A DNA stretch of 64,000 nucleotides from Platycnemis pennipes (Eukaryota > Arthropoda > Insecta > Odonata > Platycnemididae), in the NCBI GenBank assembly GCA_933228895.1, contig OW121856.1, positions 15,207,805-15,271,804 of the forward strand. The letters run 5' to 3'. The notes beneath the pieces are model-generated. The model saw only the letters and a list, made by a program, of their open reading frames with translations, had not been told where the DNA came from and did not search any database. Of this stretch, positions 22,155 through 33,144 are shown piece by piece (the stretch's first letter is position 1; each line of letters opens with the position of its first letter). The translations under genes were made by a program, and so were the position numbers.

Positions 22155-24195
22155 CCACCCCGTGGGTGGTCGAAGTAGACCATGATAACAATGCTTCTGC
22201 GGTGAGCACGTTTGATACTCATCTTCGTCGACATACTAGAGTAAATTCGTGCATACTCACCAAGAGCTAATAATAAATTCCTGTGCCTCGTAATACGGAA
22301 AGAAAAGTCAAAAAACAAAATGGCCCACACCATTAAATTGAGCCCAACCCACATGTACCACAACTGAGTTAAAAGATATTCCACGATGAATACACCAAGA
22401 GATGGTAACATTTATAAAACAAAAGAATATAATTACAAATATAAACTTTCTATCTTAATGTTTACACTACTTTTAAGTAGGGATTATAGAAAATTTTCAT
22501 TAGAACTGCATTACGGCGATGTGATTATTAATATATAATTAGAAAAATGTTGAAATAGTATTATTCACAAGCAATTGTGTAGATAATACAATTTCAAATT
22601 CCAAGAGTTCCACGAAGTGAAGCCTGAAACTATTTGTTTCAAACTAGGTAGTTTGAAGTTTAAGTTTTGCCTAGTACTTTGATAAAAACGATGAAAAACA
22701 TACGTCTAAGTCACAGGCCATGCATTTATTCTGCATCATTCTAGGGACGATTTCGCATAGCACTGAGATGTACAATACACATCTCACGCGCAAATCGAAC
22801 GGAAGAGACAAGGGGAGAAAGTTTTGGGAGCAGTAGTCCCTTGAAAACCCATTTGCATGAAATGGAGGCTGACATAAATCGTCGTGTGCTCTGATAGGAA
22901 CACTGCCATCGCCTTCCTCAAATGCCCGACGATCCAAGACTAGCAAAAAAAATTACGTACCCAAAAAGCCTCGCGTAAACCATTCTACCGCGGATAGATT
23001 GCCCCCGCATGTTCCAGAAGTTCCGCATAAAATTGTCATCAAGAACAAAATCCGATAAGCTGAGGTCTGACAAAAATTTACGTAAAAAGTGACCGAGCTT
23101 GGTGAAGTTAATGGTATTTAACGAACCCATCAATTAAGCAAATGCTTTCACATTATTAAAATGTAGGAGGACAAAGAAGGTGGCATTCACCATAATGTTT
23201 ATCGCAAAAAGCTCAATTCTTAGATAAATAGGCAAGAAAAGATAACCCGATGGAATGGAGTCCACGTTGACATCCAACATGCAATGCGATCACCTTAACT
23301 TCAACCCTGAGTTACCTCGACTCACACCAAAGTTATCTCGTCATGTCATAAATACCCAGATGGAAATAATCACGTAGCTAACCACCCAGCGGCTGAATAG
23401 TAGACATCCACTAGACAAATACCGAAAACGATGCACTCAAAACTCATGAGGGCCTGCTAAACATAAGGGCCAACAAAAACCACTATAGGTGGTGAGTCGT
23501 CAAGGATTCCTACTGATGAAGTGCGAGGGTTCCTTCGCTCGGCATCAAGCAACTCACTTAGACACGATCAGCGCGTGTACGGGGCGTGACAACGGTCACT
23601 CGCGTCAAAACCACGGGGACACCGACCTCGCATCGCAGCATAAGCGGGGACCGCAGATAAATGGATTGGAGAAGAAACTACAGCACAGACGATCCATAAA
23701 TCGAAAACTTCTTTATGGCTGCCTATGTTGAACTTTTAGAAGCGATTTCAATTTCCCCAATCTAGGCGAAAAGCCTCCCTGCTAATCCGAATCAGATGGC
23801 ATGATTGAATTTGACTTGACTTAATTTTAGATTCCACTGAGCGATGTTATTTCGTCACACACTGGCTTTATCTAATTCTCATAATTTCCCATTTGCGGTG
23901 ACTAAGGCTGAAGATGATTTGATCCGATCGTCATATTAGCACTACGAAACGAAATGGGATTTAATGGTGTTTCCATGGAAAGAAATTCTTCCAACAGGGA
24001 AGATCAATGAATTGGAAACGCCCCGCTGAGATAAACTAAACAACCATTTGAAAGAGGTTGCTTCGACTACTTATGCGGGAACAGATACACTTCATACCCC
24101 ATTTCCAATCTGTTTCAGGTCTACTCAAAGCCAGACCTAAAGATTTGGAAAACGTAACTCGAGAAGAAATTCTATCCACGAAAATCTAGCCACAA
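22155..24195. other. Unannotated AT-rich stretch
   Basis: The longest frames are 103 codons (22100-22411, minus) and 91 codons (22671-22946, minus), with no features that would support coding. No repeat family is recognised. Confidence 0.5.
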
Positions 24196-24202
24196 AATTT
24201 CT

Positions 24203-24234
24203 GACCGTAAGGGACCATTTTGACCCTTACGGTC
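24203..24234. repeat. Perfect 11-bp hairpin
   Basis: GACCGTAAGGG (24203-24213) is followed after 10 bases by its exact reverse complement (24224-24234). Outer bases (TTTCTGA at 24199-24204, TCAGAAA near 24245-24251) extend the symmetry imperfectly. There is no T-run of a terminator type, and its function is unknown. Confidence 0.85.
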
Positions 24235-24943
24235 ATAAGTCCCTCAGAAAAAGAATTGTTACTACCAATCGCGAAGAACCACTACGAATTTCAACTTACA
24301 CTTGAGGGTTTCTATCTCAAGAACTGGAGCATAAGTGTTTAACCTTGCCAAATCATCATACAAAAGATTATGCTCCCGTTGATCGAAAGAGAACGTAAAT
24401 AAGTGAAATTTTTAAGTGCGAAGAATAGAGTTGGGACTTACGAGATGCCGCAAGTAATTGAAAAGGTTACATGAAAGGAAGTCGGCAATTACTTCGCATG
24501 CACTGGCCGTATCAGTTAACAGTCGCCAAAAAGAAGTGAACAGGCACATTAGGGCCTGCAAGACAGCTCTAAAAGCTGATTGGATTGACTTTATCCCTGG
24601 GCTTGTTCGCATGCGCAAAAACACTACCCGCTATCCCTTTCCTATACGCTAAAGAAAATCCGTATGATTCCTAGCCCGCTAAGTTAATTCAATTACACTA
24701 CGCGTTTATACGAAATGAAATAATTGCAGAGTGATATTCAAGGCAATTAACTGCTAAACAACTTAACGTCAACCAGAAAAAAATGCCATACCAATAACTT
24801 TCGAGAAATTACTGACAGAAAAAACACTCGGTCATTTTCCGAAACCACTAAACAATCGTTGCCGATGATGGACACCAAGGAAGGGTCACAAAAAGAGCTG
24901 TCCGCCCACCCCAATAGGCCCCCATTACTTCCGAACTCAAAGC

Positions 24944-25351
24944 ATGACTAGGCACGATATCTTCCCGGGCGCCACGGTACTCCATAAATCCCAGCGCCAA
25001 AAACACCATTTCCAACCGCGTACTAATGGATGGGCACACTCCTTTACCATAACTTCAACTATTGTTCCCCACAAAGCAATTCCAAACAAAACCTTGTATG
25101 TGACAGCGAATCCCTCATCGCTGCAACAAGACTTAACCAAGTACCTAGAATATCCGTGTTTAAATAAAAAATATTTTCCCACAACTCCACACGTAAATGA
25201 CAATCCGATTGCCATAACATATAATAATAATAATCATCCAGGGGATGATACATACCAAACTTACAGTGAACCACGGAAAAACATCAGAATACGGATATTT
25301 CCCATTCATCATTCCGAAAGAATCAGTAACAATTTAAACAAATCACTGTGA
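24944..25351 (+). other. Hypothetical 135-codon frame in AT-rich DNA
   Basis: An uninterrupted plus-strand frame starting with MTRHDIFPGATVLHKSQRQK and ending near ISNNLNKSL. It is notable only because it is long for AT-rich sequence. I recognise no domain, membrane segment or signal peptide. The opposite strand is also open (24937-25215, 92 codons, tryptophan-rich), and part of the plus frame overlaps an (AAT)n microsatellite near 25220-25234. A chance frame or transposon fragment is as likely as a gene. Confidence 0.15.
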
Positions 25352-25359
25352 ATGAAAAA

Positions 25360-25945
25360 GGGCAACAAACCTACAGTTACAAAACTAATTAAGAAGAAAA
25401 ATTAATACGCAAATTATGAAAAGGTAGGAGCCATACCAAAAGATTTCTTCGGAAATATGCCATCACCAAAAATATCGACGTCAGAGGCAAAATGGAATTC
25501 CGTTATGAAATTTGTTCTTCCCTTTTCAAACCTTTTTCATTCCTTACATGATTCCATAATCCTAGGCTGGTACGGTACCCGTCCGGCAGTAGGCCGAATA
25601 TTGAAAGAAAATGTACATAATTAACTTAAAGTACAACTACATACAATGGGGAAATGGACCAATATGTAACGAAAAAGCAGTCCTTGCACTTAAACACGTG
25701 TCGTCTGCTCATAACACTGGTCGAAACGTATCGTCTAAATCTCACGAACCCAATCCAGCCGAGTGGAACAAATCTCAACAGGAGAGGAAACCAACTACAA
25801 ACGTCAATCACACGTGTCCCACCTCCCCCAGTTTACTACCGCTCCCGAACTTGTTCAACTGCTTTCAAATGTTATTCGTAACGCAAGCGCAACGGCCTCG
25901 CCAAAAGGATATCACGTTTGTCGACGCTGAAGAAGGGGTGTAAGG
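25360..25945. other. Unannotated stretch
   Basis: A 110-codon plus frame (25611-25943) overlaps other frames and has no recognised motif. Confidence 0.45.
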
Positions 25946-25949
25946 GCAC

Positions 25950-26340
25950 ACGAGCCGTCGGAAATGCCTGTCGGCGAGCTCCCGGCGAGCTCCGGAGATG
26001 GAGGGGAGGCTGGAGCGGAGCGCGGGGGCGGAATGGACGTCGCCGTCACGAGAGGGGCGCGCGCACGGAGAATTAACAGGCCGTCGGCCGCAAGCCTCCG
26101 AAGGACAGCTGCGGCAACGCAACGGATCCAGTCGACAATGAGGGACCAGAGCTCATTCGCGGTGCCAGGACAAAAGAGCCAGCCACGGGCACAAACCAGG
26201 GCGGATCGGAGAGGAGGCGGGACTCGTAGGGAGACAGCAGAAATCCAGATGGCCAGGGTCCCAATCTATGGTCCGAGCCCTTTACACTTCATCATCTCAA
26301 TGCATATCGAATGCCATGAGTCACGCGAGTAGGGCCTCTG
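25950..26340. other. GC/CpG-rich block
   Basis: A compact CpG-rich segment with repeated GGCGAGCTC-like strings near 25975-25995 and overlapping frames on both strands (122 codons plus, 85 codons minus). No domain is recognised. Confidence 0.45.
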
Positions 26341-26689
26341 GGGCACCACGTCAGCTTTATATAATTAGACGAACGGTCCCCGAATTTAAAATACGGAAAA
26401 ACTAATGGGGGCGTTTAATCGGAACCGAAATCGCAATTTTGTACCCTAAATCGTTAGATGAAACGAAAAATTAATTTTAGTGAAAAAATTAATCTTCTAA
26501 CCACCAAAAAATTAACCTTTAACCATTCACTCATAGATCAAAAATTAAAATGAGCAAAAGATGACGCCCACCGAATAAGCTGCATTGATACCATTGACAA
26601 TATCCTCCCGTCCTTGACTGCATTTAGGTGAAGGGAAGGGAGTGGAGGGTGGTTCTCGGAAGGTCTGCTCGCACAGATCCTGTCGCAAC

Positions 26690-26795
26690 AGCTTCCATTG
26701 GCAGAGTCAGCTCTCTCTCTCTCCCCCATTGGGATAAGGCGAAGTAGCTTCGCGGGCTCAGTTGTGATTGGACGAAGTCGATATACGTCAGTGAT
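26690..26795. promoter_or_regulatory. Candidate regulatory block: CCAAT boxes plus CT/GAGA run
   Basis: Within about 100 bp there is CCATTGGC (26694-26701), a CTCTCTCTCTCTC run (about 26710-26723), CCATTGGG (about 26726-26733) and GTGATTGG (about 26763-26770), the ATTGG strings being inverted CCAAT boxes. (CT)n/(GA)n tracts bind GAGA-type factors in insects. No TATA box, Inr or downstream gene could be tied to it, so promoter activity is an inference. Confidence 0.3.
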
Positions 26796-26823
26796 GGGAC
26801 GAAGTCTATATACATCAGAGGTT
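26770..26823. repeat. 27-bp imperfect tandem duplication
   Basis: Two adjacent units begin GGACGAAGTC (26770 and 26797) and continue with GATATACGTCAG and TATATACATCAG respectively. The period of 27 keeps frame, but no coding role is evident. Confidence 0.8.
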
Positions 26824-26825
26824 GC

Positions 26826-28320
26826 ACCTCGCCCACTGTTCCGAAAGGGTTAAAAACATCAGTTTTTCGCCGCTTATAACTCGAAAAATAATTGACGGAT
26901 CAAAAAACGGAAAAATATGGGTCTTTTCACTTTAGAGACTATATCAGCAATAAAAAAATATGGTAAACGACCCCATTATATCGACCTATTCAGAAAAATC
27001 CACCAATCACTTTTCTCTCTCCATGAACGATCGAAAGGAAACGAAACGGACCTTGTAAAACACACACTCAGGATTTCACCTAATAGAATATATGTCCACA
27101 CACTACGTTACGACACGGTCGTAATTACTAGAAACATTTGCCCCATAACACACCACAATACGGCTAACATGCAAAATCATCCTAGGGTGGGGTGAACAGG
27201 ATCGAAAATTAGAACAAATACGGAGCAGGTACTATTAAGTGGAGACTTCTGATTTTGCAAAATCCCCACCAATTTCATGAAGGAAATTGGAGTCGCCGCA
27301 TTTGAAATCACAGTCCATTTCATTCGCGGGACAACAGGAAGAGACGAGGATAGGGAAAATAGGGAGCACAATGGAGGAGGCCACCCTTGTTTTCGCCCGC
27401 AGCGGTGGTTCCCACACATGCGCACGCAACGCTGGATCCGCCACCCAGAGCGGAAAGCATTCAGAGCGAAGCAGCCCGGCACTGCCCGCAGCGACAAACG
27501 CTCGTTAAAAGCGGGAAATGAGACTAAAGGCCCGTAGTAAAATCGGAACAATTCGAATTACAGCGCGGACGAGTAACCGACGCGCACAGCCGAAATTGGC
27601 GCGGGAGTCATTATTTACCCAAAACCAGCCACGTAAAAACTGAGTTCACGAAGAGTACCAGGCTTCAGGGAATGCAACCCCGGCGTACACACATCGAGTC
27701 TCAAAGATGATTTTGACGCCGAAATTTGTCCCCGTGGGCGGCCTGTATATTACATTTAAAAAAAACTCTTGAAAGTCAAAAACACGGTTAGATTTCTATT
27801 CACACCAATATCCTAATTCTCGAAGTCTTAAAGATTCCCCAAGTCTTAAAGAATCCTTCTCGACTCACGCTGGTTATATTATAAGAGTCAGTCGCTGATT
27901 CCAGAAGAGTGAAAGAGTTAAGATTGAACGCTAAGCAATAAACTACGCTAGAAAACTGTTCAAAACCAGAGCGGTTACTAAAACATCAAAGACATATGCA
28001 AGGGATAACAGCACTTGGGTACATCACCAACTGAGCATACATATATCAAGACGAAATCCTCCCTCGAAACCCTCTCATTATTTCTTCCGGGGATTGGGAT
28101 TGCTTCCGGGATGTGTCCACAATTTAACTTAAGCAATTAATATCCTTTTACGGTATACCTATACGGTTTCAAGAACAACCCGCGGGTTGAATACAAAAGG
28201 ATTAATTAATGAGATACATTGTAAAAAATCCAAAAAAAAAACAAGCTTGAGCCAGCGCAGCGGTGAATTGAATAAATTGAATGCTACGCAGTTGTCCCTG
28301 ACGACTATTTGATGGAATTA
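26826..28320. other. Unannotated stretch
   Basis: Frames of 92 (26917-27195, plus) and 124 codons (27177-27551, minus) lack domains. A short 20-bp duplication (AAGTCTTAAAG, twice) lies near 27824-27855. Confidence 0.45.
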
Positions 28321-28682
28321 CCGGAATAGGAAGATTAAATGGATCGACCGAGTAAGTAACGAGGAAGTCCTGAGAAGTGTAGGAGAAAAGAAAAGTCTTC
28401 TGACAACTCTAAAAAGAAGAAGGGACAATTTAATCAGCCATATCTTGAGACACGATGGACTGATGAAGACTAACGTCGAGGGAAAAGTGAACGGGAAGAT
28501 TGAAAAGGCAGGCCTCGTATGAGATACATGGAACAGGCTTTGAAGGATGTAAAAGAGAAGAATTACGTCACAATGAGAGGAACTACGTTAATATGAAGTG
28601 GTTGGCCGATAGAAGAATCGAGTGGAAAGCAGCGTCAAACCAATCCTAGGATTGTAGACCAATGATGATGATGCCGGAATAG
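28321..28682 (+). mobile_element. LINE family A, 3'-terminal retrocopy with 9-bp target-site duplication
   Basis: A 344-bp insert (28330-28673) lies between exact copies of CCGGAATAG (28321-28329 and 28674-28682). It reads KIKWIDRVSNEEVLRSVGEK, then LLTTLKRRRDNLISHILRHD, then GLMKTNVEGKVNGK. A TGA follows at 28520-28522 where the GRPR motif should be, and a shifted frame continues MRYMEQALKDVKEKNYV. After a small tandem duplication come WLADRRIEWKAASNQS and an ATGATGATGATG tail. These are the standard C-terminal motifs of an endonuclease-RT LINE. The copy is 5'-truncated and non-functional. It shares its GRPR frameshift with the 14.2 kb copy. Confidence 0.95.
28555..28599 (+). repeat. 22-bp tandem duplication within LINE A
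   Basis: GAGAAGAATTACGTCACAATGA is followed directly by the diverged unit GAGAGGAACTACGTTAATATGA. It duplicates the 'KERNYVNM' segment and is absent from the 14.2 and 59.0 kb copies. The period of 22 breaks the frame. Confidence 0.8.
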
Positions 28683-28684
28683 AC

Positions 28685-31600
28685 TGCGAATGCACTCGAC
28701 CATGAAAACCTGTTATTGTATAAGACAAAGGAGTACAGATATTGGAAACTACGATGAGACGCTCAACATAAAGCTGCCATGCGATGAGTATACAAGCAGC
28801 TATCAGTTCAAGACAAAGGGAATACACATTGCCCATTACCAAGAATTCCTTGCCAGATAACCACAATGGCTCGTTGCCTTGAAAACAAATACTGCCTTCT
28901 ATCCTCACATGCCTCCGAACATATCATAGATCAACGGCATGTATTCCCATAACACCGATAAAAATCGCTTCCCTTACTTTAATGGTCAATGAAGATTCCA
29001 CTGAACCGCAATTTGGGTCACAGCAATACGGAAATTTACCCAAAACGGCCATGGGGAAGATCGTCAGCTCATTCAGCCCTGAGAAAATAACCTCTTGCCA
29101 CTAAAACGTTTTCCCTTATTTCCCATCCTATTTCATACTTGAGGTAGAAGATGAAGAAAATCCCACACTGGGAAGCTAAGTACAAAATCGAACGTTCTTT
29201 CCTTTATTCCAATATTCTAGATTCATGGAGCCTCGATCCAACAAATGAGCTGTCAAGTTCAAACTCACAGACTGAACTGTTTAATGCACTTCCTCGGTAC
29301 ACTAATGATTCAGTCTACTCATCCACTCTCTCTCATCGATTAACTGTCCTTTGTGTCTAATACCCAGTTTTCCGTCGACCTAATAAATCACTCCACCTGT
29401 TTTATTGTTCACGATAGCCCCCAGCCACCCACCGAGGGCGAATCTACTGCTGCTCCGCGATAACCGCCACACAATCCGATCGCATCCACCTCTCGGCATC
29501 GCGGAGACACGGCCCCCACGCCTTCGCCGCTGGCGCGGGCCTACACGCCACGCGACAGCGCTTACTCAGACACACGTCAAACACTTTTAAGCCAGCAAAT
29601 CCCGCCTGGAGAGGGGTGTAGGGAGCTGGGGAAGGCCGGAAAGAGGATCCAGTGCACACGCAGGGCGGACGGGGAGCCGACAAAGAGAGGAAGAATGCTC
29701 TCACTCCGCAGATGACGATTCGAACTCCTGCCCCAACGGCATAAAGAGAACACTAGGCGGATGCTGCCAAGTCCACGAGAGTGAATAAGCCCTTGCGCAT
29801 CAATGAATCCGCTGCACCGTCAATGGAGACGAGTAGAAGGCTCCAGAACTCCAGATTTCTAAACTATATTTACACGACCTCTTCCAAAATATATACCATA
29901 AATAATCCAGTATCACTTAAAATAATTAAGTGCTATGACGATACGGTTTTATATCAATCACTTAAGTCGCACGAACATATTTCCCAAAATATCTCGTGAT
30001 AAAATTACTAAATCAACTAATGACTAAAGATCTAAAGATGCAGCCTCTCAATGTATGGACACACTATATCAGCGTGAATAAGTAAGCAAATAATTCCGGG
30101 ATCGTATAACATGCCTGGTAAAGAGAACATTTGGCCCAATAAGAAAACTATTAACTAAATGCTATTTGTTCCCTTCTGCTGAAAATAATGTTAAGGCATG
30201 ACTTCCCTAACAGCCAATAATATACGAAAGTTCCCGAAAGTTCACGCAACCTGAAGTGACCTTTAAGGGCGGAGATTACAAATAAATGCGTGTAAATAAG
30301 TAAGCACATTTAAAATAAATAATTTCACAGAGTCAAAACTAATAATGCATTCTCGCCACCTCAAGAGAAAACACTTATCTACGTTAATACATCATATACT
30401 ACATTAATATTTTAGGCGCAAAATCCATTTTCTCAGTATAGCCCGGCTCCCAGCCAGCATATAATATAAATTCCGAGATAGCAGTGAAGATTTCCAAAAG
30501 AAATTAATAGAACCAAATTCAAATTACAACTCAGTTGCCAACCGCTTATAACAATCACTCAATAAATTATACGAAAAAATGGTAAACTTCAAAATCTACA
30601 TCATCATCATGGCTTTCTTTCCCAAAGCCATTCGGTTCCCGCTGGCCGGATGAAGATAAAAACAGGAAGATCTTTATAATGACTCACTCTCACCTCCGCG
30701 ATAAATACGGAAACGAAAATTTCGACGGGAAAGGTCAGGGACGGAAGTTCGCGTAAATCCGGGGGATGGAGGAAAGCGCGATGTTTATCGCCGCGGGCGG
30801 ATTCGGGATTCGCCCCCGGGAGGGGCTAAAAAGGGAGGGAGGCCCGCCCTTCGCGAAGATGACGACGATAACTGCCCCGCATGGCGCGGCGCCCTTCGCT
30901 GACATGCATAACGACCCCTTCCCACAGATACACCAGTCTGCCCACACTCGAATCAAAAACCCGTCAAAAGATGAGGAGACTGCACAGGAATTCCACGCCT
31001 CCTACATGTTCTTCTAGAAATAATTCAGCGACTAACTAAAATATGCTTTTAACGACTGTATTGAATGATAACAAGAACTTGAACATATTTTTACATCGCG
31101 GAACTTGGGAACACCAAAATCGACATCTTACGAATAAAGTGATGATTGCGCGAACAGACAACTATTCCATTAGTTTGTGAAATCTAGTCTTCCGACAAAA
31201 AAAACGGCTGCGCTACAGCGGAGGTTTCCGAGAACGTTAGCTGTAAACCAAAATATTGGACACGTGAATTGCCGATTTACTCAAATTAAGGTTATCCGAG
31301 ACCCCACACTGGTAATGAAAACCAAGAGAAACATAACGCAAAACCGTATTATTTTACTGCGATTGACATGCTAACTAACAGCAGAGTCCTTTCAACATAC
31401 TGAAGAGCATATTACTCCCGAAATGTAGCGGTGTTCCACATTGACGTGATTATTACCGAGAGCAATAATTACACAGAAGGAAAAGCAGAAATCATAGCTT
31501 GGGTAAAAAACCAAAAATCAATACCTTATGGGAATCTGCATGAAAGAAAATAAACGGCAATACATTGAAATACCGATCATTATACTGTTACCTAATTTGT

Positions 31601-32025
31601 ACGCTGAGAATAAATCATACTTAAAACAACATCACTAGGAAATGAGCATTTCCAGTGCATTTGTACACAGTGAACGTAAACAAATTGCCCGTAGATTTCC
31701 ATTTAATTGAAACTCCGAGGGAAGCTAAGTAGGGGGCTGAACAGCGGGAACGGTCTCAACATGCAACGGAATTGAATAAAAGGAAATCCGGGAGGATAGG
31801 CAAACACCGGAAAAAAGGAATCCATTTCCTTGGCCACGATTATTTTTACATAAATTACTCCATTGACTAGATCGCAGGACTCGGAATTATATGCTCAAAT
31901 ATAACAATAACACCAGAGGTATAAAACTCCGAAGTATATAATGAGAAGAACAGGTATTCCAGGAAAAGGTTACAATCATACGATCTGGGCCGTGATGCAT
32001 GCGACAGGCCCTCATTGGAAAAATA
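28685..32025. other. Unannotated, mostly AT-rich stretch
   Basis: A small GC-rich patch lies at about 29440-29720, with frames of 86 (minus) and 61 codons (plus), and another at about 30740-30920. An ATCATCATCATGG string at 30599-30612 could be the reverse-oriented tail of a LINE A copy, but no LINE coding follows. No gene is recognised. Confidence 0.5.
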
Positions 32026-32029
32026 AACA

Positions 32030-32520
32030 TTGGAATTCCGGCGCCGACGACAATCGGAGATCCGGGGGTCGCACGTGGCCGCAGGCGGCCCTGCCAGGGG
32101 TGGCCGCCATACATTTCCCACACCCACCAACTTCACCCACCCACACCCACCGAGCACGCCGCCGTGGGTTTAAGTGACAACCGTCCGCCGCTATTTCCGT
32201 CCAGCGCGACTTGGCCGTGCGCCACCCATGACCAGGGGGAGGGCGCCTGGTGGGGGGGGGGGGGGCGGCAAATCGCCCCGCATGCCTCCGCGCGGTGCGT
32301 GGCCCCAAGAGATGCCCTCGATGGTGCACGCCAAGCGGTGCCCACGCCCGGCTGAGTCACGGCTGCACGCCCGCGTGGGGGCGCACGGGGAGTCGCCGTG
32401 ATTTCCCCACGCCCGGCGAACGCAGCAGCCTTTGAGGCTGCGGGGTCCGGCGCCAAATGACCCGTCTCCGAAAGAGGAAGACAAAAGGCCTCACTCTCTC
32501 TCGAAAAAGCCTTTGAATCC
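32030..32520. other. GC/CpG-rich block with a 14-bp poly-G run
   Basis: Strongly GC-rich, with G14 at 32252-32265. Overlapping frames are open on both strands (150, 105 and 97 codons minus; 118, 78 and 75 codons plus). No domain is seen. Confidence 0.5.
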
Positions 32521-32656
32521 GGGAATTGATGCCCTCCAAGGCTCCTTTGTGCGAGGCTATGATTTAAGATGCATCGGTGCGACAAAGTCTAACACGGGCG
32601 GTATAGGAAGATCGCCAAGTGGATGCCATTACGGCCCTCGTTAGCATTCCAATGCA

Positions 32657-33139
32657 ATGCTTCTAAAGAAAGCACACTTGCTCTCTAGCGTTCGATCCCC
32701 AGGGGGGGAGAACACCGACAAATCCTCGGTTGCCACGCCAGAACAATTCTTCGAAACAGTCCAAAAACCTTTAACGCTGTCGCAACCTGACTGCTTAATA
32801 AAATCTCATCTCCAAGTCATATTTTTAAGCACATCACCAAATACAGAAATTGGTGTTTTCCTTCACTCACACCTACGACACAACAGAAATTACATTGGAG
32901 GAACAAACTTCAGTGCTCCATATCATGCGTGTTCAATTAATAGACCTAATGGACATAGAACTAAGGATCAGATATACACAAGTAGCAATGATCGACCCCA
33001 GAGGACTAAAAGGGAAATATATTACTTCCCAATTAAGCATACCTCAATACTTGCACATAAGTTACTGCATACTCCAAAGGATAGTGCCAAATATCCAGGA
33101 ATTCCCTCAGTGGGCGAAGGACGGAAGCATTACGGGTGA
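32657..33139 (+). other. Hypothetical 160-codon frame
   Basis: An open plus-strand frame beginning MLLKKAHLLSSVRSPGGENT. A second frame of 100 codons (32850-33152) is open in another phase over the same DNA, which weakens the case for coding. I see no domain, motif or transmembrane segment, and no splice or promoter context that would favour a host exon. Confidence 0.12.
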
Positions 33140-33144
33140 AGAAA

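Noticed and set aside
30598..30665. ATCATCATCATGG as a reverse-oriented LINE A tail
   Set aside because: Only a trinucleotide repeat; the adjacent sequence does not translate to the family C-terminus.
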